Shown here: one piece after another, positions 1-7,132 of the stretch
Layout: every line of letters starts with the position of its first letter
Position numbering within the stretch: position 1 is the first letter of the stretch
Source: Viridibacterium curvum
GTDB lineage: Bacteria > Pseudomonadota > Gammaproteobacteria > Burkholderiales > Rhodocyclaceae
Length of the DNA: 64,000 bases
Direction of reading: 5' to 3'
NCBI RefSeq assembly: GCF_039544165.1
Contig: NZ_BAABLD010000008.1
Location: 124,001 to 188,000 of the forward strand
Notes under the pieces: model-generated
The model's database searches: none
Seen by the model: the letters and a program-made list of their open reading frames with translations, nothing else
What the model was told of the DNA's origin: nothing
Translations under genes and position numbers: made by a program

Positions 1-498
1 CTGAGCTACTCGGACGACATGTCGGTACAGATCGTCCGCCCCGCGACGGTCTGCGGATACTCACCGCGCATGCGTCTGGATGTCTCGGTCAACATGCTGA
101 CCATGCAGGCCCTGACCAATGGGCGCATCACCGTCTTTGGTGGCAAGCAGACTCGACCGAACATCCATATCGATGACATTACGGACGTCTACCTGCACCT
201 GATCGATCACCCCGAAGTCACGGGTATCTACAACGCCGGCTTCGAGAACATCTCGATTCTCGACATTGCCAATCTGGTCGCGAAACACATTCCGGCAGAC
301 ATCGTGGTGTCCGAATCGAACGACCCGCGCTCCTACCGCGTCAATTCCGATCGCCTGCTGGCCACCGGCTTCAAGCCGCGCAAGCGCGTTGAAGATGCCG
401 TGACGGAAATCATCCAGAAGTTCAAGGCGGGCGAGCTGAAAGACGAACCGCACTTCCACAACCTCAAGTGGATGCAGAAAACCGTGCTACCCCAGTAA
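1..498 (+). CDS. NAD-dependent epimerase/dehydratase, C-terminal part (cut by window start)
   Basis: The reading frame is open from base 1 and ends with TAA at 496-498, so only the last 165 residues are present. The segment RPATVCGYSPRMRLD followed by a variable substrate-binding lobe resembles the C-terminal half of extended SDR nucleotide-sugar epimerases or dehydratases. The Rossmann glycine motif and catalytic YxxxK should lie upstream of the window. It is the first visible gene of the plus-strand sugar cluster and sits 58 bases before a GmhA-like gene. The exact substrate cannot be told from this fragment. Confidence 0.75.
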   Translation: MSYSDDMSVQIVRPATVCGYSPRMRLDVSVNMLTMQALTNGRITVFGGKQTRPNIHIDDITDVYLHLIDHPEVTGIYNAGFENISILDIANLVAKHIPADIVVSESNDPRSYRVNSDRLLATGFKPRKRVEDAVTEIIQKFKAGELKDEPHFHNLKWMQKTVLPQ

Positions 499-556
499 CA
501 ATTCAGGAGTCCCGCAGCACAGCGTCAAATCTCCCGTTTCACCGACCTCACCGGGA

Positions 557-1147
557 ATGATCGAAATGCCACAAACCGGATTCTTCAGCGCCTACGCTGA
601 TCGCTTGAGTAGTGTGCTTGCCACGTTTGACTGGACTCCGGTCGCGCAACTCGCCCAGGCCATGCACGACGCCTGGGCAGCAGGGCAGCAGGTTTTCTTC
701 TGCGGCAATGGGGGCAGCGCAGGCAATGCCATTCACCTCGCCAACGACTTTGTCTATGGCGTAGCACGCACGACTGGTGGTGGCATCCGGGCGCTGTCCC
801 TGTCCGCCAACTCTGCCGTAATCACCTGCCTCGCCAACGACGAAGGCTACGACAAGATTTACAGCGAGCAACTAGCCGTACAGGCACGCGCAGGTGACGT
901 GCTCATCGTGCTCTCCGGCAGTGGCAACTCCCCGAACATCGTCAGCGTGCTGGAGCGAGCAAAGGTGATGGGCGTTCACTCGTATGCCGTATTGGGGTAC
1001 AGCGGCGGCAAGTGCAAGGCACTGGCGGACGTTGCGATCCACTTTCCGATCGATGACATGCAGATCTCCGAAGACCTGCAGCTGGTGGTTGGCCACATGC
1101 TCATGCAGTGGCTGTGCGCCAACAAACCGAAGGCTGTCGCGCAATGA
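557..1147 (+). CDS. SIS-domain phosphosugar isomerase, GmhA-like
   Basis: This is a 196-residue single SIS domain. The segment FFCGNGGSAGNA near residues 50-61 is the phosphosugar-binding motif typical of D-sedoheptulose-7-phosphate isomerase (GmhA), and a second SIS signature, VLSGSGNSPN, lies near residue 118. GmhA converts sedoheptulose 7-phosphate to D-glycero-D-manno-heptose 7-phosphate in the cytoplasm. Its place beside epimerases suggests a heptose or related phosphosugar precursor for this polysaccharide rather than the core-LPS copy, which is inference. ATG 557 and ATG 566 are both possible starts. Its TGA overlaps the next ATG (ATGA). Confidence 0.8.
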   Translation: MIEMPQTGFFSAYADRLSSVLATFDWTPVAQLAQAMHDAWAAGQQVFFCGNGGSAGNAIHLANDFVYGVARTTGGGIRALSLSANSAVITCLANDEGYDKIYSEQLAVQARAGDVLIVLSGSGNSPNIVSVLERAKVMGVHSYAVLGYSGGKCKALADVAIHFPIDDMQISEDLQLVVGHMLMQWLCANKPKAVAQ

Positions 1148-2139
1148 GGTTTGAGCGCATCGCCGTACTCGGCTCCAACTCGTTCGCTGGGGCAGCATTC
1201 GTTGCCGAGGCGCTGGAGCATCAGACCGAGCTCGTCGGCTTCAACCGCTCCACCGAGGGGGGCGACTTGTTCCTCCCTTATCGCGCGAGCGGGCGTCGTG
1301 ATCACTATCGCTTCATCCAGGCCGATCTGAACAACGACTTCGAGCGCATCGCCGACGAGCTGGCCCGCTTCCGCCCGCAAGTCGTCGTCGACTTTGCAGG
1401 CCAGGGGATGGTTGCCGAGAGCTGGCAGAACCCCGCACAGTGGTATCAGACCAACATCCTGTCAAAGATCCGACTGCACGAGTACCTGCGGCAAGCTGAG
1501 TGGCTGGAACGCTACGTGCGCATCTCGACGCCCGAGGTCTATGGCAGCCAGGAAACCCGCATCAAGGAGACCTGGGCGTACAACCCCAGCACGCCTTACG
1601 CAGTCTCCCATGCCGCCATCGACATGAGTCTGCGTGCCTACAATGTCCAGTACGGTTTCCCGGTGATCTTCAACCGCTTTGCGAATTTTTACGGGCCCGG
1701 CCAGCAACTCTATCGCATCGTGCCACGCACCATCATCTATGGGCTCACAGGCAAGAAGCTGCAATTGCATGGTGGCGGCACCTCGGTGCGCGCCTTCATC
1801 CACGGCAGCGATGTTGCACGCGGCATCCTCGCCAGCCTGGAGCGCGGCGTGCCGGGTGAGATCTATCACTTCTCGTCCGAGCGCTTCCTGACAATCCGCC
1901 AGGTCGTCGAGTTGATCTGCCAACGCATGGGCATCGCCTTCGACGCGCTGACGGAGGTTTCCGCAGATCGTCCGGGCAAAGACCTGGCTTACCTGATGGA
2001 CAGCTCGCGTGCGCGTAGCGAACTCGGCTGGCGTGACGAAGTGACATTCGAAGCCGGGATCGACCAGACCATCGCTTGGGTGCGCCAACACCTTACCACC
2101 ATCCGCGAACTCCCGCTGAATTACATCCACAAACCCTGA
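1144..2139 (+). CDS. Extended SDR nucleotide-sugar epimerase/dehydratase with atypical active site
   Basis: The product has 331 residues when started at ATG 1144, which overlaps the upstream stop as ATGA. A longer in-frame start at 1108 would run into the isomerase gene and is less likely. The N-terminus has a modified Rossmann turn (LGSNSFAG), the middle has STPEVYG, and the C-terminal half resembles GDP-mannose or dTDP-glucose dehydratases and epimerases. The catalytic YxxxK tetrad is altered: the sequence reads YAVSHAAID, placing His where Lys is expected. This may mark a family variant or an enzyme with changed chemistry. It probably acts on an NDP-sugar in the same pathway as the following aminotransferases. 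Confidence 0.75.
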   Translation: MRFERIAVLGSNSFAGAAFVAEALEHQTELVGFNRSTEGGDLFLPYRASGRRDHYRFIQADLNNDFERIADELARFRPQVVVDFAGQGMVAESWQNPAQWYQTNILSKIRLHEYLRQAEWLERYVRISTPEVYGSQETRIKETWAYNPSTPYAVSHAAIDMSLRAYNVQYGFPVIFNRFANFYGPGQQLYRIVPRTIIYGLTGKKLQLHGGGTSVRAFIHGSDVARGILASLERGVPGEIYHFSSERFLTIRQVVELICQRMGIAFDALTEVSADRPGKDLAYLMDSSRARSELGWRDEVTFEAGIDQTIAWVRQHLTTIRELPLNYIHKP

Positions 2140-2152
2140 CGGCCCCGCTCCC

Positions 2153-3301
2153 ATGACGACAGTGCACAACTTCCTGCCCGAGCAATACCGGCAGACCAAC
2201 CAGATCTCGATCAACCACAACTATCTGGCCCAGCAGTTTGCGGATCACGACGTGATCCTGAACAAGATCCGCGAAGTCGTCATTCGCGGCGATTTCACCC
2301 TCGGGGCGGAAGTGGATGTGCTGGAACGCGAGTACGCGGAGCTCAACGGTGTACGCCACGCCATCGGTGTCGGCAGCGGCACGGACGCACTGTTCCTTAG
2401 CCTGAAAGCGCTGGGCATCGACAAGGGGGATGAGGTCATTACAACCCCCTTCACCTTTTACGCCACCATAGGCGCGATAGTCACGGCCGGCGCGACGCCG
2501 GTATTCGTGGATGCTGGCGCGGACTACAACATCGACGCATCGCAGATCGAGGCGAAGATTACGCCGCGTACCAAGGCGATCATGCCGGTCCACTGGTCAG
2601 GCAAGCCCTGCGACATGGACACCATCGAAGCGATTGCCGAACGCCACGGTCTGGCAGTTGTCAGCGACGCCTGTCACGCTATCAAGGCGCGTTACAAAGG
2701 GCGCCCGTCTGGCTCGCTGGGTACGATTGCCTGCTTCAGCTTTCATCCGCTCAAGAACCTGAATGTCTGGGGCGACGGCGGCATCATCACGACCAATTCC
2801 GACGAACTCGCAGACAAGCTGCGCCTCCTGCGCAACCACGGCCTGGTCGGACGCGACGAGTGCCGGGTCTTCGCCTACAACTCGCGCCTCGACACCGTGC
2901 AGGCGGTTGTCGCGCGTCACCTGCTGGGCAAGATTGATCACATCACCGAGTCGCGTGTCAGTCACGCCGCCTATTTCGATCAGGGCTTGCGCAGCATTCC
3001 GCAGATCACCGTGCCGGCGCGTGAGCCGGACATCTATCAGGTCTATCACCTGTACCAGATCCTGTGCGAAAACCGGAACGCCCTGCAGGCCTACCTGATC
3101 GAGCGCGGCGTGGATGCCAAGGCGCACTATCCCGTGCCCATGCATCTGCAACCGGCCGCCGCCTTCCTTGGACACAAGGCGGGTGACTTCCCCGTCACGG
3201 AGAAAATCTCCGCCCACACGCTCTCACTGCCCGTGCACGAATTCATCACTCGCGAGCAGCAGGACTTCGTGATCCAGCTCATCCGGGACTTCTATGCCTG
3301 A
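2153..3301 (+). CDS. DegT/DnrJ/EryC1/StrS-family sugar aminotransferase (first of a tandem pair)
   Basis: This 382-residue fold-type I PLP enzyme would transfer an amino group, usually from glutamate, to a keto-sugar nucleotide. Visible motifs are GSGTDALFLSLKALG (phosphate-binding region) and FSFHPLKNL, in which Lys201 is the expected Schiff-base lysine, followed by WGDGGIITT. The usual Gln of the DxAQA cofactor motif appears as His in DACHAIKA. The next gene is a clear paralogue and overlaps it by 8 bases. Two aminotransferases in tandem suggest a diamino sugar or two amino sugars, which is inference. Confidence 0.88.
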   Translation: MTTVHNFLPEQYRQTNQISINHNYLAQQFADHDVILNKIREVVIRGDFTLGAEVDVLEREYAELNGVRHAIGVGSGTDALFLSLKALGIDKGDEVITTPFTFYATIGAIVTAGATPVFVDAGADYNIDASQIEAKITPRTKAIMPVHWSGKPCDMDTIEAIAERHGLAVVSDACHAIKARYKGRPSGSLGTIACFSFHPLKNLNVWGDGGIITTNSDELADKLRLLRNHGLVGRDECRVFAYNSRLDTVQAVVARHLLGKIDHITESRVSHAAYFDQGLRSIPQITVPAREPDIYQVYHLYQILCENRNALQAYLIERGVDAKAHYPVPMHLQPAAAFLGHKAGDFPVTEKISAHTLSLPVHEFITREQQDFVIQLIRDFYA

Positions 3302-4400
3302 GCAAAAAACCATTCCCTTCGTCGATCTCGCGCGCCAGTTCCGCAGCATCGAGACCGAGCTGACCCAGGCATTCCTCGATGTCGGTCGCAGCGGCGGCTA
3401 CATCATGGGTGACCGGCTGGAGTCCTTCGAGCGCAAAGCGGCAGACTTTCTGGGCGTCGCGCATGCGCTGGGTGTCGCAGATGGATCGGACGCGCTGTTC
3501 CTGATCCTCAAGGCGCTCGGCATTGGCCCCGGCGACGAGGTCATCACGGCGACGAATTCTTTCATTGCCTCCGCCTGGGTCATTGTGGCGGCAGGTGCCA
3601 AGCCCGTCTTTGCCGATGTCCGCGACGACTTCAACATTGACCCGGACAGCGTGCGCGCTGCGGTGACGCCGCGCACGCGGGCGATCATCCCGGTGCATCT
3701 CACCGGGCGCCCCGCACCCATGGACGAGATCAATGCCATCGCACAAAGTCACGGCCTGCATGTGATCGAAGATGCCGCGCAAGCCATCGGCGCGCGTTAC
3801 CACGGCAAACGCGTTGGCGGTCTCGGCATCGCTGCCGGTTTCAGTCTCCACCCGCTGAAGAATCTGGGCGTCTATGGCGACGGTGGCCTGATCACCACCA
3901 ACGACGACAAGCTGGCGGCCCACTTGCGCAAACTGCGCAACCACGGGCTGCGCAACCGCGATGAATGCGAGCTGTGGGGCTTCAACTCACGCCTCGACAC
4001 CCTGCAAGCAGCTTTCGCCGAGATCAAACTGGCCCGTCTGGATGCGTGGAATGCCCGCTGCCGTCAGATCGCCAGCACCTATCGCGAAGGCCTGAAGGAC
4101 TTTGTGCAGGTGCCTGTCGATCAGGACTGGGAAGAGTGCGTCTATCACAACTTTGTCATTCGCACAGAGCAGCGCGATGCCTTGATGGCGCACCTCAAAG
4201 ACAAGGGCGTCGACACGCGCATTCACTATCCCATCCCCATTCATCTGCAGGATGCCGCCAAGGATCTGGGCTATAAAGCCGGCGATTTCCCGCAGGCCGA
4301 ACGCTTCGCCAAAACCATGATCAGCCTGCCCATCTACCCCGAGCTTGATGACGAACAAGTCAGCTGGGTAGTCGAAGCAGTGAAAAGTTACTTCGCATAA
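3294..4400 (+). CDS. DegT/DnrJ/EryC1/StrS-family sugar aminotransferase (second of a tandem pair)
   Basis: This 368-residue protein resembles its upstream neighbour along the whole length. It has GVADGSDALFLILKALG, the cofactor motif EDAAQAIGARY with the normal Gln, and FSLHPLKNLG with Lys189 as the expected PLP lysine. It probably aminates a 3-keto or 4-keto NDP-sugar. It overlaps the end of the previous gene by 8 bases, which suggests coupled translation. The pair most likely arose by duplication and divergence, and which ring carbon each acts on cannot be read from sequence alone. Confidence 0.88.
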   Translation: MPEQKTIPFVDLARQFRSIETELTQAFLDVGRSGGYIMGDRLESFERKAADFLGVAHALGVADGSDALFLILKALGIGPGDEVITATNSFIASAWVIVAAGAKPVFADVRDDFNIDPDSVRAAVTPRTRAIIPVHLTGRPAPMDEINAIAQSHGLHVIEDAAQAIGARYHGKRVGGLGIAAGFSLHPLKNLGVYGDGGLITTNDDKLAAHLRKLRNHGLRNRDECELWGFNSRLDTLQAAFAEIKLARLDAWNARCRQIASTYREGLKDFVQVPVDQDWEECVYHNFVIRTEQRDALMAHLKDKGVDTRIHYPIPIHLQDAAKDLGYKAGDFPQAERFAKTMISLPIYPELDDEQVSWVVEAVKSYFA

Positions 4401-4414
4401 TCAGGAGTCAGCAG

Positions 4415-5074
4415 ATGGGCAAGGAAATCGACCTGATGGTCAACTACCCGCGCACCAAGCGCAATGTCAGTGAGCGTGGCGCCACCAAGACGGAAACGGA
4501 TCGTGCGCTGGCTCGCAAGTTCGGCAAGGAATTCTTTGACGGCGATCGCTCGCACGGCTACGGCGGCTTTAACTACATGCCGCGCTTCTGGCAACCCGTG
4601 ATCCCGACTTTTCAGGCGCACTGGGGGCTGACTGCCGAGAGCTCCGTGCTGGACGTGGGCTGCGCCAAGGGCTTCATGCTGCACGATATGGCAGAGCTGA
4701 TTCCTGGCATCACGGTCAAAGGCGTCGATATTTCCAGCTACGCCATCGAAAACGCCATCGAAGACATGCGCCCGCACGTGCAGGTCGCCAATGCAACGCA
4801 TCTCCCCTTCCCGGACAAGTCCTTCGACGTGGTCATTTCCGTCACGACCGTGCACAACCTCGAACGTGCCGAGCTGATCCAGGCCCTCAAGGAAATCGAA
4901 CGCGTCGCGCGCAAGGGCAGTTTCATCACCATTGATGCCTACCATGACGACGAAGAGAAGGCGCGCATGGAAGCCTGGAACCTGACCGCCAAGACCGTCC
5001 TGCACGTTGACGAATGGCGCGAGCTGTTCAAGGAAGCCGGCTACACCGGCGACTACTACTGGTTCATTCCATGA
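4415..5074 (+). CDS. Class I SAM-dependent methyltransferase
   Basis: The protein has 219 residues. The SAM-binding motif I VLDVGCAKGF lies near residue 77, motif II VKGVDIS follows, and the post-I acidic region and FDVVISVTTVHNLE follow in the order expected of a small Rossmann methyltransferase (Methyltransf_11-like). A good ribosome site (AGGAG) lies before ATG 4415. It sits between sugar aminotransferases and a thiamine-dependent E1 pair, so an N- or O-methylation of the nucleotide sugar or glycan is plausible but unproven. Its TGA overlaps the next ATG. Confidence 0.8.
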   Translation: MGKEIDLMVNYPRTKRNVSERGATKTETDRALARKFGKEFFDGDRSHGYGGFNYMPRFWQPVIPTFQAHWGLTAESSVLDVGCAKGFMLHDMAELIPGITVKGVDISSYAIENAIEDMRPHVQVANATHLPFPDKSFDVVISVTTVHNLERAELIQALKEIERVARKGSFITIDAYHDDEEKARMEAWNLTAKTVLHVDEWRELFKEAGYTGDYYWFIP

Positions 5075-6057
5075 TGGACAAAGCACTCTCGGTACGCCTG
5101 CTGCGCGACATGCTGCTCATCCGCAAGGTTGAGGAAGGCATCGCCGAGCGCTACCCGCAAGGCAAGATGCGTTGCCCGACGCACCTGTCCATCGGTCAGG
5201 AAGCGGCTGCCGTGGCGGTGGGCGCCGCACTTGAAACAGCCGACCTCGCGATCAGCACGCACCGTGCGCATGCGCACTATCTAGCCAAGGGCGGCCGCGC
5301 GCCGCAGATGCTGGCCGAAATCTACGGCAAGGTCACGGGCTGCTGTCGTGGTCGCGGCGGGTCCATGCACCTGACCGATCGCACGGCAGGCTTCGTGGGC
5401 AGCACGGCGATCGTCGGCAACTCCCTGCCTATCGGAACAGGCCTGGCGTTGTCCCTGCAGCTGAAGAAGAGCCGGCAGATCGCCGCGATCTTTTTCGGAG
5501 ACGGTTGCACCGAGGAAGGCGCTTTCTACGAGTCAGCCAACTTCGCCATCGTGCGCAACCTGCCCGCGCTGTTCGTGTGCGAGAACAACCTGTATTCGGT
5601 CTATTCGCCGCTTTCCGTACGCCAACCTGCCGGACGCGAGATCTACAAGATGGTGCAGGGGCTGGGCATGCCCTCAGCCATCGTCGACGGTAACGACATC
5701 GACGCGGCCTACGCTGCAGCCATGGCCGCTATCGAGCACGTCCGTTCAGGCAAGGGGCCGTTCTTCCTGGAACTGACCACCTATCGCTGGCGTGAGCACT
5801 GTGGCCCGAATTTCGACAACGACATCGGCTATCGCACAGAAGAAGAATTCCTTGCCTGGAAAGCGCGCGATCCGGTTGCCAGTTACGAGGCGCGACTGCA
5901 ACAGCAGGGGGTGCCCACAGAAGAACTGGCGGCGCTGCACACACAACTGGACGCCGAGGTGCTGGCGGCTTTCGAGTTCGCCGAGACGAGCCCTTTCCCG
6001 GATCAGTCCGAAGCGTTCTCAGATGTCTACACGGATAAGGAAGTGAGTCCATCATGA
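5071..6057 (+). CDS. Thiamine-diphosphate-dependent E1 component, alpha subunit
   Basis: The product has 328 residues from ATG 5071 (ATGA overlap with the methyltransferase); an earlier in-frame ATG at 5014 would add 19 unlikely residues. The TPP/Mg motif starts with GDGCTEEG at residues 143-150 and ends in CENN, as in pyruvate- or acetoin-type E1 alpha subunits. E1 alpha and beta normally decarboxylate a 2-oxoacid and pass the acyl group to lipoyl-E2. No E2 or E3 gene lies nearby, so the carbanion may instead be passed to a sugar or other cluster intermediate. Related E1 pairs have been proposed to build the two-carbon branch of avilamycin's eurekanate. That role here is inference. Confidence 0.85.
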   Translation: MMDKALSVRLLRDMLLIRKVEEGIAERYPQGKMRCPTHLSIGQEAAAVAVGAALETADLAISTHRAHAHYLAKGGRAPQMLAEIYGKVTGCCRGRGGSMHLTDRTAGFVGSTAIVGNSLPIGTGLALSLQLKKSRQIAAIFFGDGCTEEGAFYESANFAIVRNLPALFVCENNLYSVYSPLSVRQPAGREIYKMVQGLGMPSAIVDGNDIDAAYAAAMAAIEHVRSGKGPFFLELTTYRWREHCGPNFDNDIGYRTEEEFLAWKARDPVASYEARLQQQGVPTEELAALHTQLDAEVLAAFEFAETSPFPDQSEAFSDVYTDKEVSPS

Positions 6058-7112
6058 GTCGCCAGATCACGTTTGCCAAGGCGATCAACGAATGCCTGCA
6101 TCAAAGCATGGCAGAAGACCCCAATGTCATTGTCTATGGCCTGGGCGTTACGGACCCGAAGTCCATCTTCGGTACGACCGCCGGCCTTGAAGCGCGCTTC
6201 GGCAAGGAGCGCGTGTTCGACATGCCGACTGCCGAAAACGCGATGACAGGTGTCGCCATTGGCGCCGCCATCGAAGGCATCAGGCCTGTCATGGTGCATC
6301 AGCGTCTGGATTTTTTCCTGCTGGCGATGGACCAGCTCGTCAATGGCGCAGCGAAGTGGCGATACATGTTCGGCGGGCAGGACAGCGTGCCGATCACCAT
6401 CCGCCTGATCATGGGGCGCGGCTGGGGCCAGGGCCCAACCCACTCGCAGAATCTGCAAGCCTGGTTCGCGCACATTCCCGGCCTCAAGGTCGTCATGCCG
6501 GCGTCAGCCGAAGACGCCAAGGGTCTGCTCGCAGCGAGCATCTTCGATGATGACCCGGTGTTGTTCCTCGAGCATCGCTGGCTGCACAACGTGCACGGCG
6601 ACGTGCCCGAAACACTTAACCGTACGCCGCTCGGCAAGGCGCGACTGGTGCGCGAGGGGGACGCTGTGACCATCGTGGGCATGTCCTACATGACGGTCGA
6701 GGCCATCCGCGCTGCGGACTTCCTCTCGAACCTCGGCATTCACTGCGAAGTGCTGGATCTGCGCACGATCCGTCCGCTGGACTGGGACGCCGTGTTTGCT
6801 TCCGTCTCGCGCACCGGGCGCCTGCTCGCGCTCGACACGGGGCATGCCACCGGCTCCGTCGCCGGCGAGATCGTCGCCAGGGTTGCCATGGAGTGCTGGG
6901 GAAAGCTGAAAGCCGCCCCGCAACGCATTGCCATGCCAGACTTTCCGGAAGGCACCAGCCCCGCTTTGACCAAGGGCTACCACCCACGCGCCGAACATAT
7001 CGTAGATGCCGTCGCCCGGATGCTGGGACGCACCATCGATGCCTCACCACTCGGTGCACAGCGCGGGTATCCGCACGACGTGCCCGGAGACTGGTTCAAC
7101 GGCCCCTTCTGA
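6054..7112 (+). CDS. Thiamine-diphosphate-dependent E1 component, beta subunit
   Basis: This 352-residue protein is the partner of the preceding alpha subunit, with the genes overlapping as ATGA. It has the transketolase-like pyrimidine-binding domain (residues about 4-180, with MPTAENAMTGVAIGAA containing the conserved Glu) and a transketolase C-terminal domain from about residue 200 (GMSYMTVEA, EVLDLRTIRPLD). The pair forms an alpha2-beta2 E1. The last 25 residues after the C-terminal domain are not typical. With no E2/E3 nearby, a role in the sugar pathway is more likely than a classical dehydrogenase complex. Confidence 0.85.
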   Translation: MSRQITFAKAINECLHQSMAEDPNVIVYGLGVTDPKSIFGTTAGLEARFGKERVFDMPTAENAMTGVAIGAAIEGIRPVMVHQRLDFFLLAMDQLVNGAAKWRYMFGGQDSVPITIRLIMGRGWGQGPTHSQNLQAWFAHIPGLKVVMPASAEDAKGLLAASIFDDDPVLFLEHRWLHNVHGDVPETLNRTPLGKARLVREGDAVTIVGMSYMTVEAIRAADFLSNLGIHCEVLDLRTIRPLDWDAVFASVSRTGRLLALDTGHATGSVAGEIVARVAMECWGKLKAAPQRIAMPDFPEGTSPALTKGYHPRAEHIVDAVARMLGRTIDASPLGAQRGYPHDVPGDWFNGPF

Positions 7113-7132
7113 TCGGCCCGGGACATCGCCAA

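Noticed and set aside
6893..7132. Long N-terminal extension of the 877-residue duplicated protein
   Set aside because: The region is the end of E1 beta in another frame, and the conserved start VLHLVTVLWGEDY follows ATG 7133.
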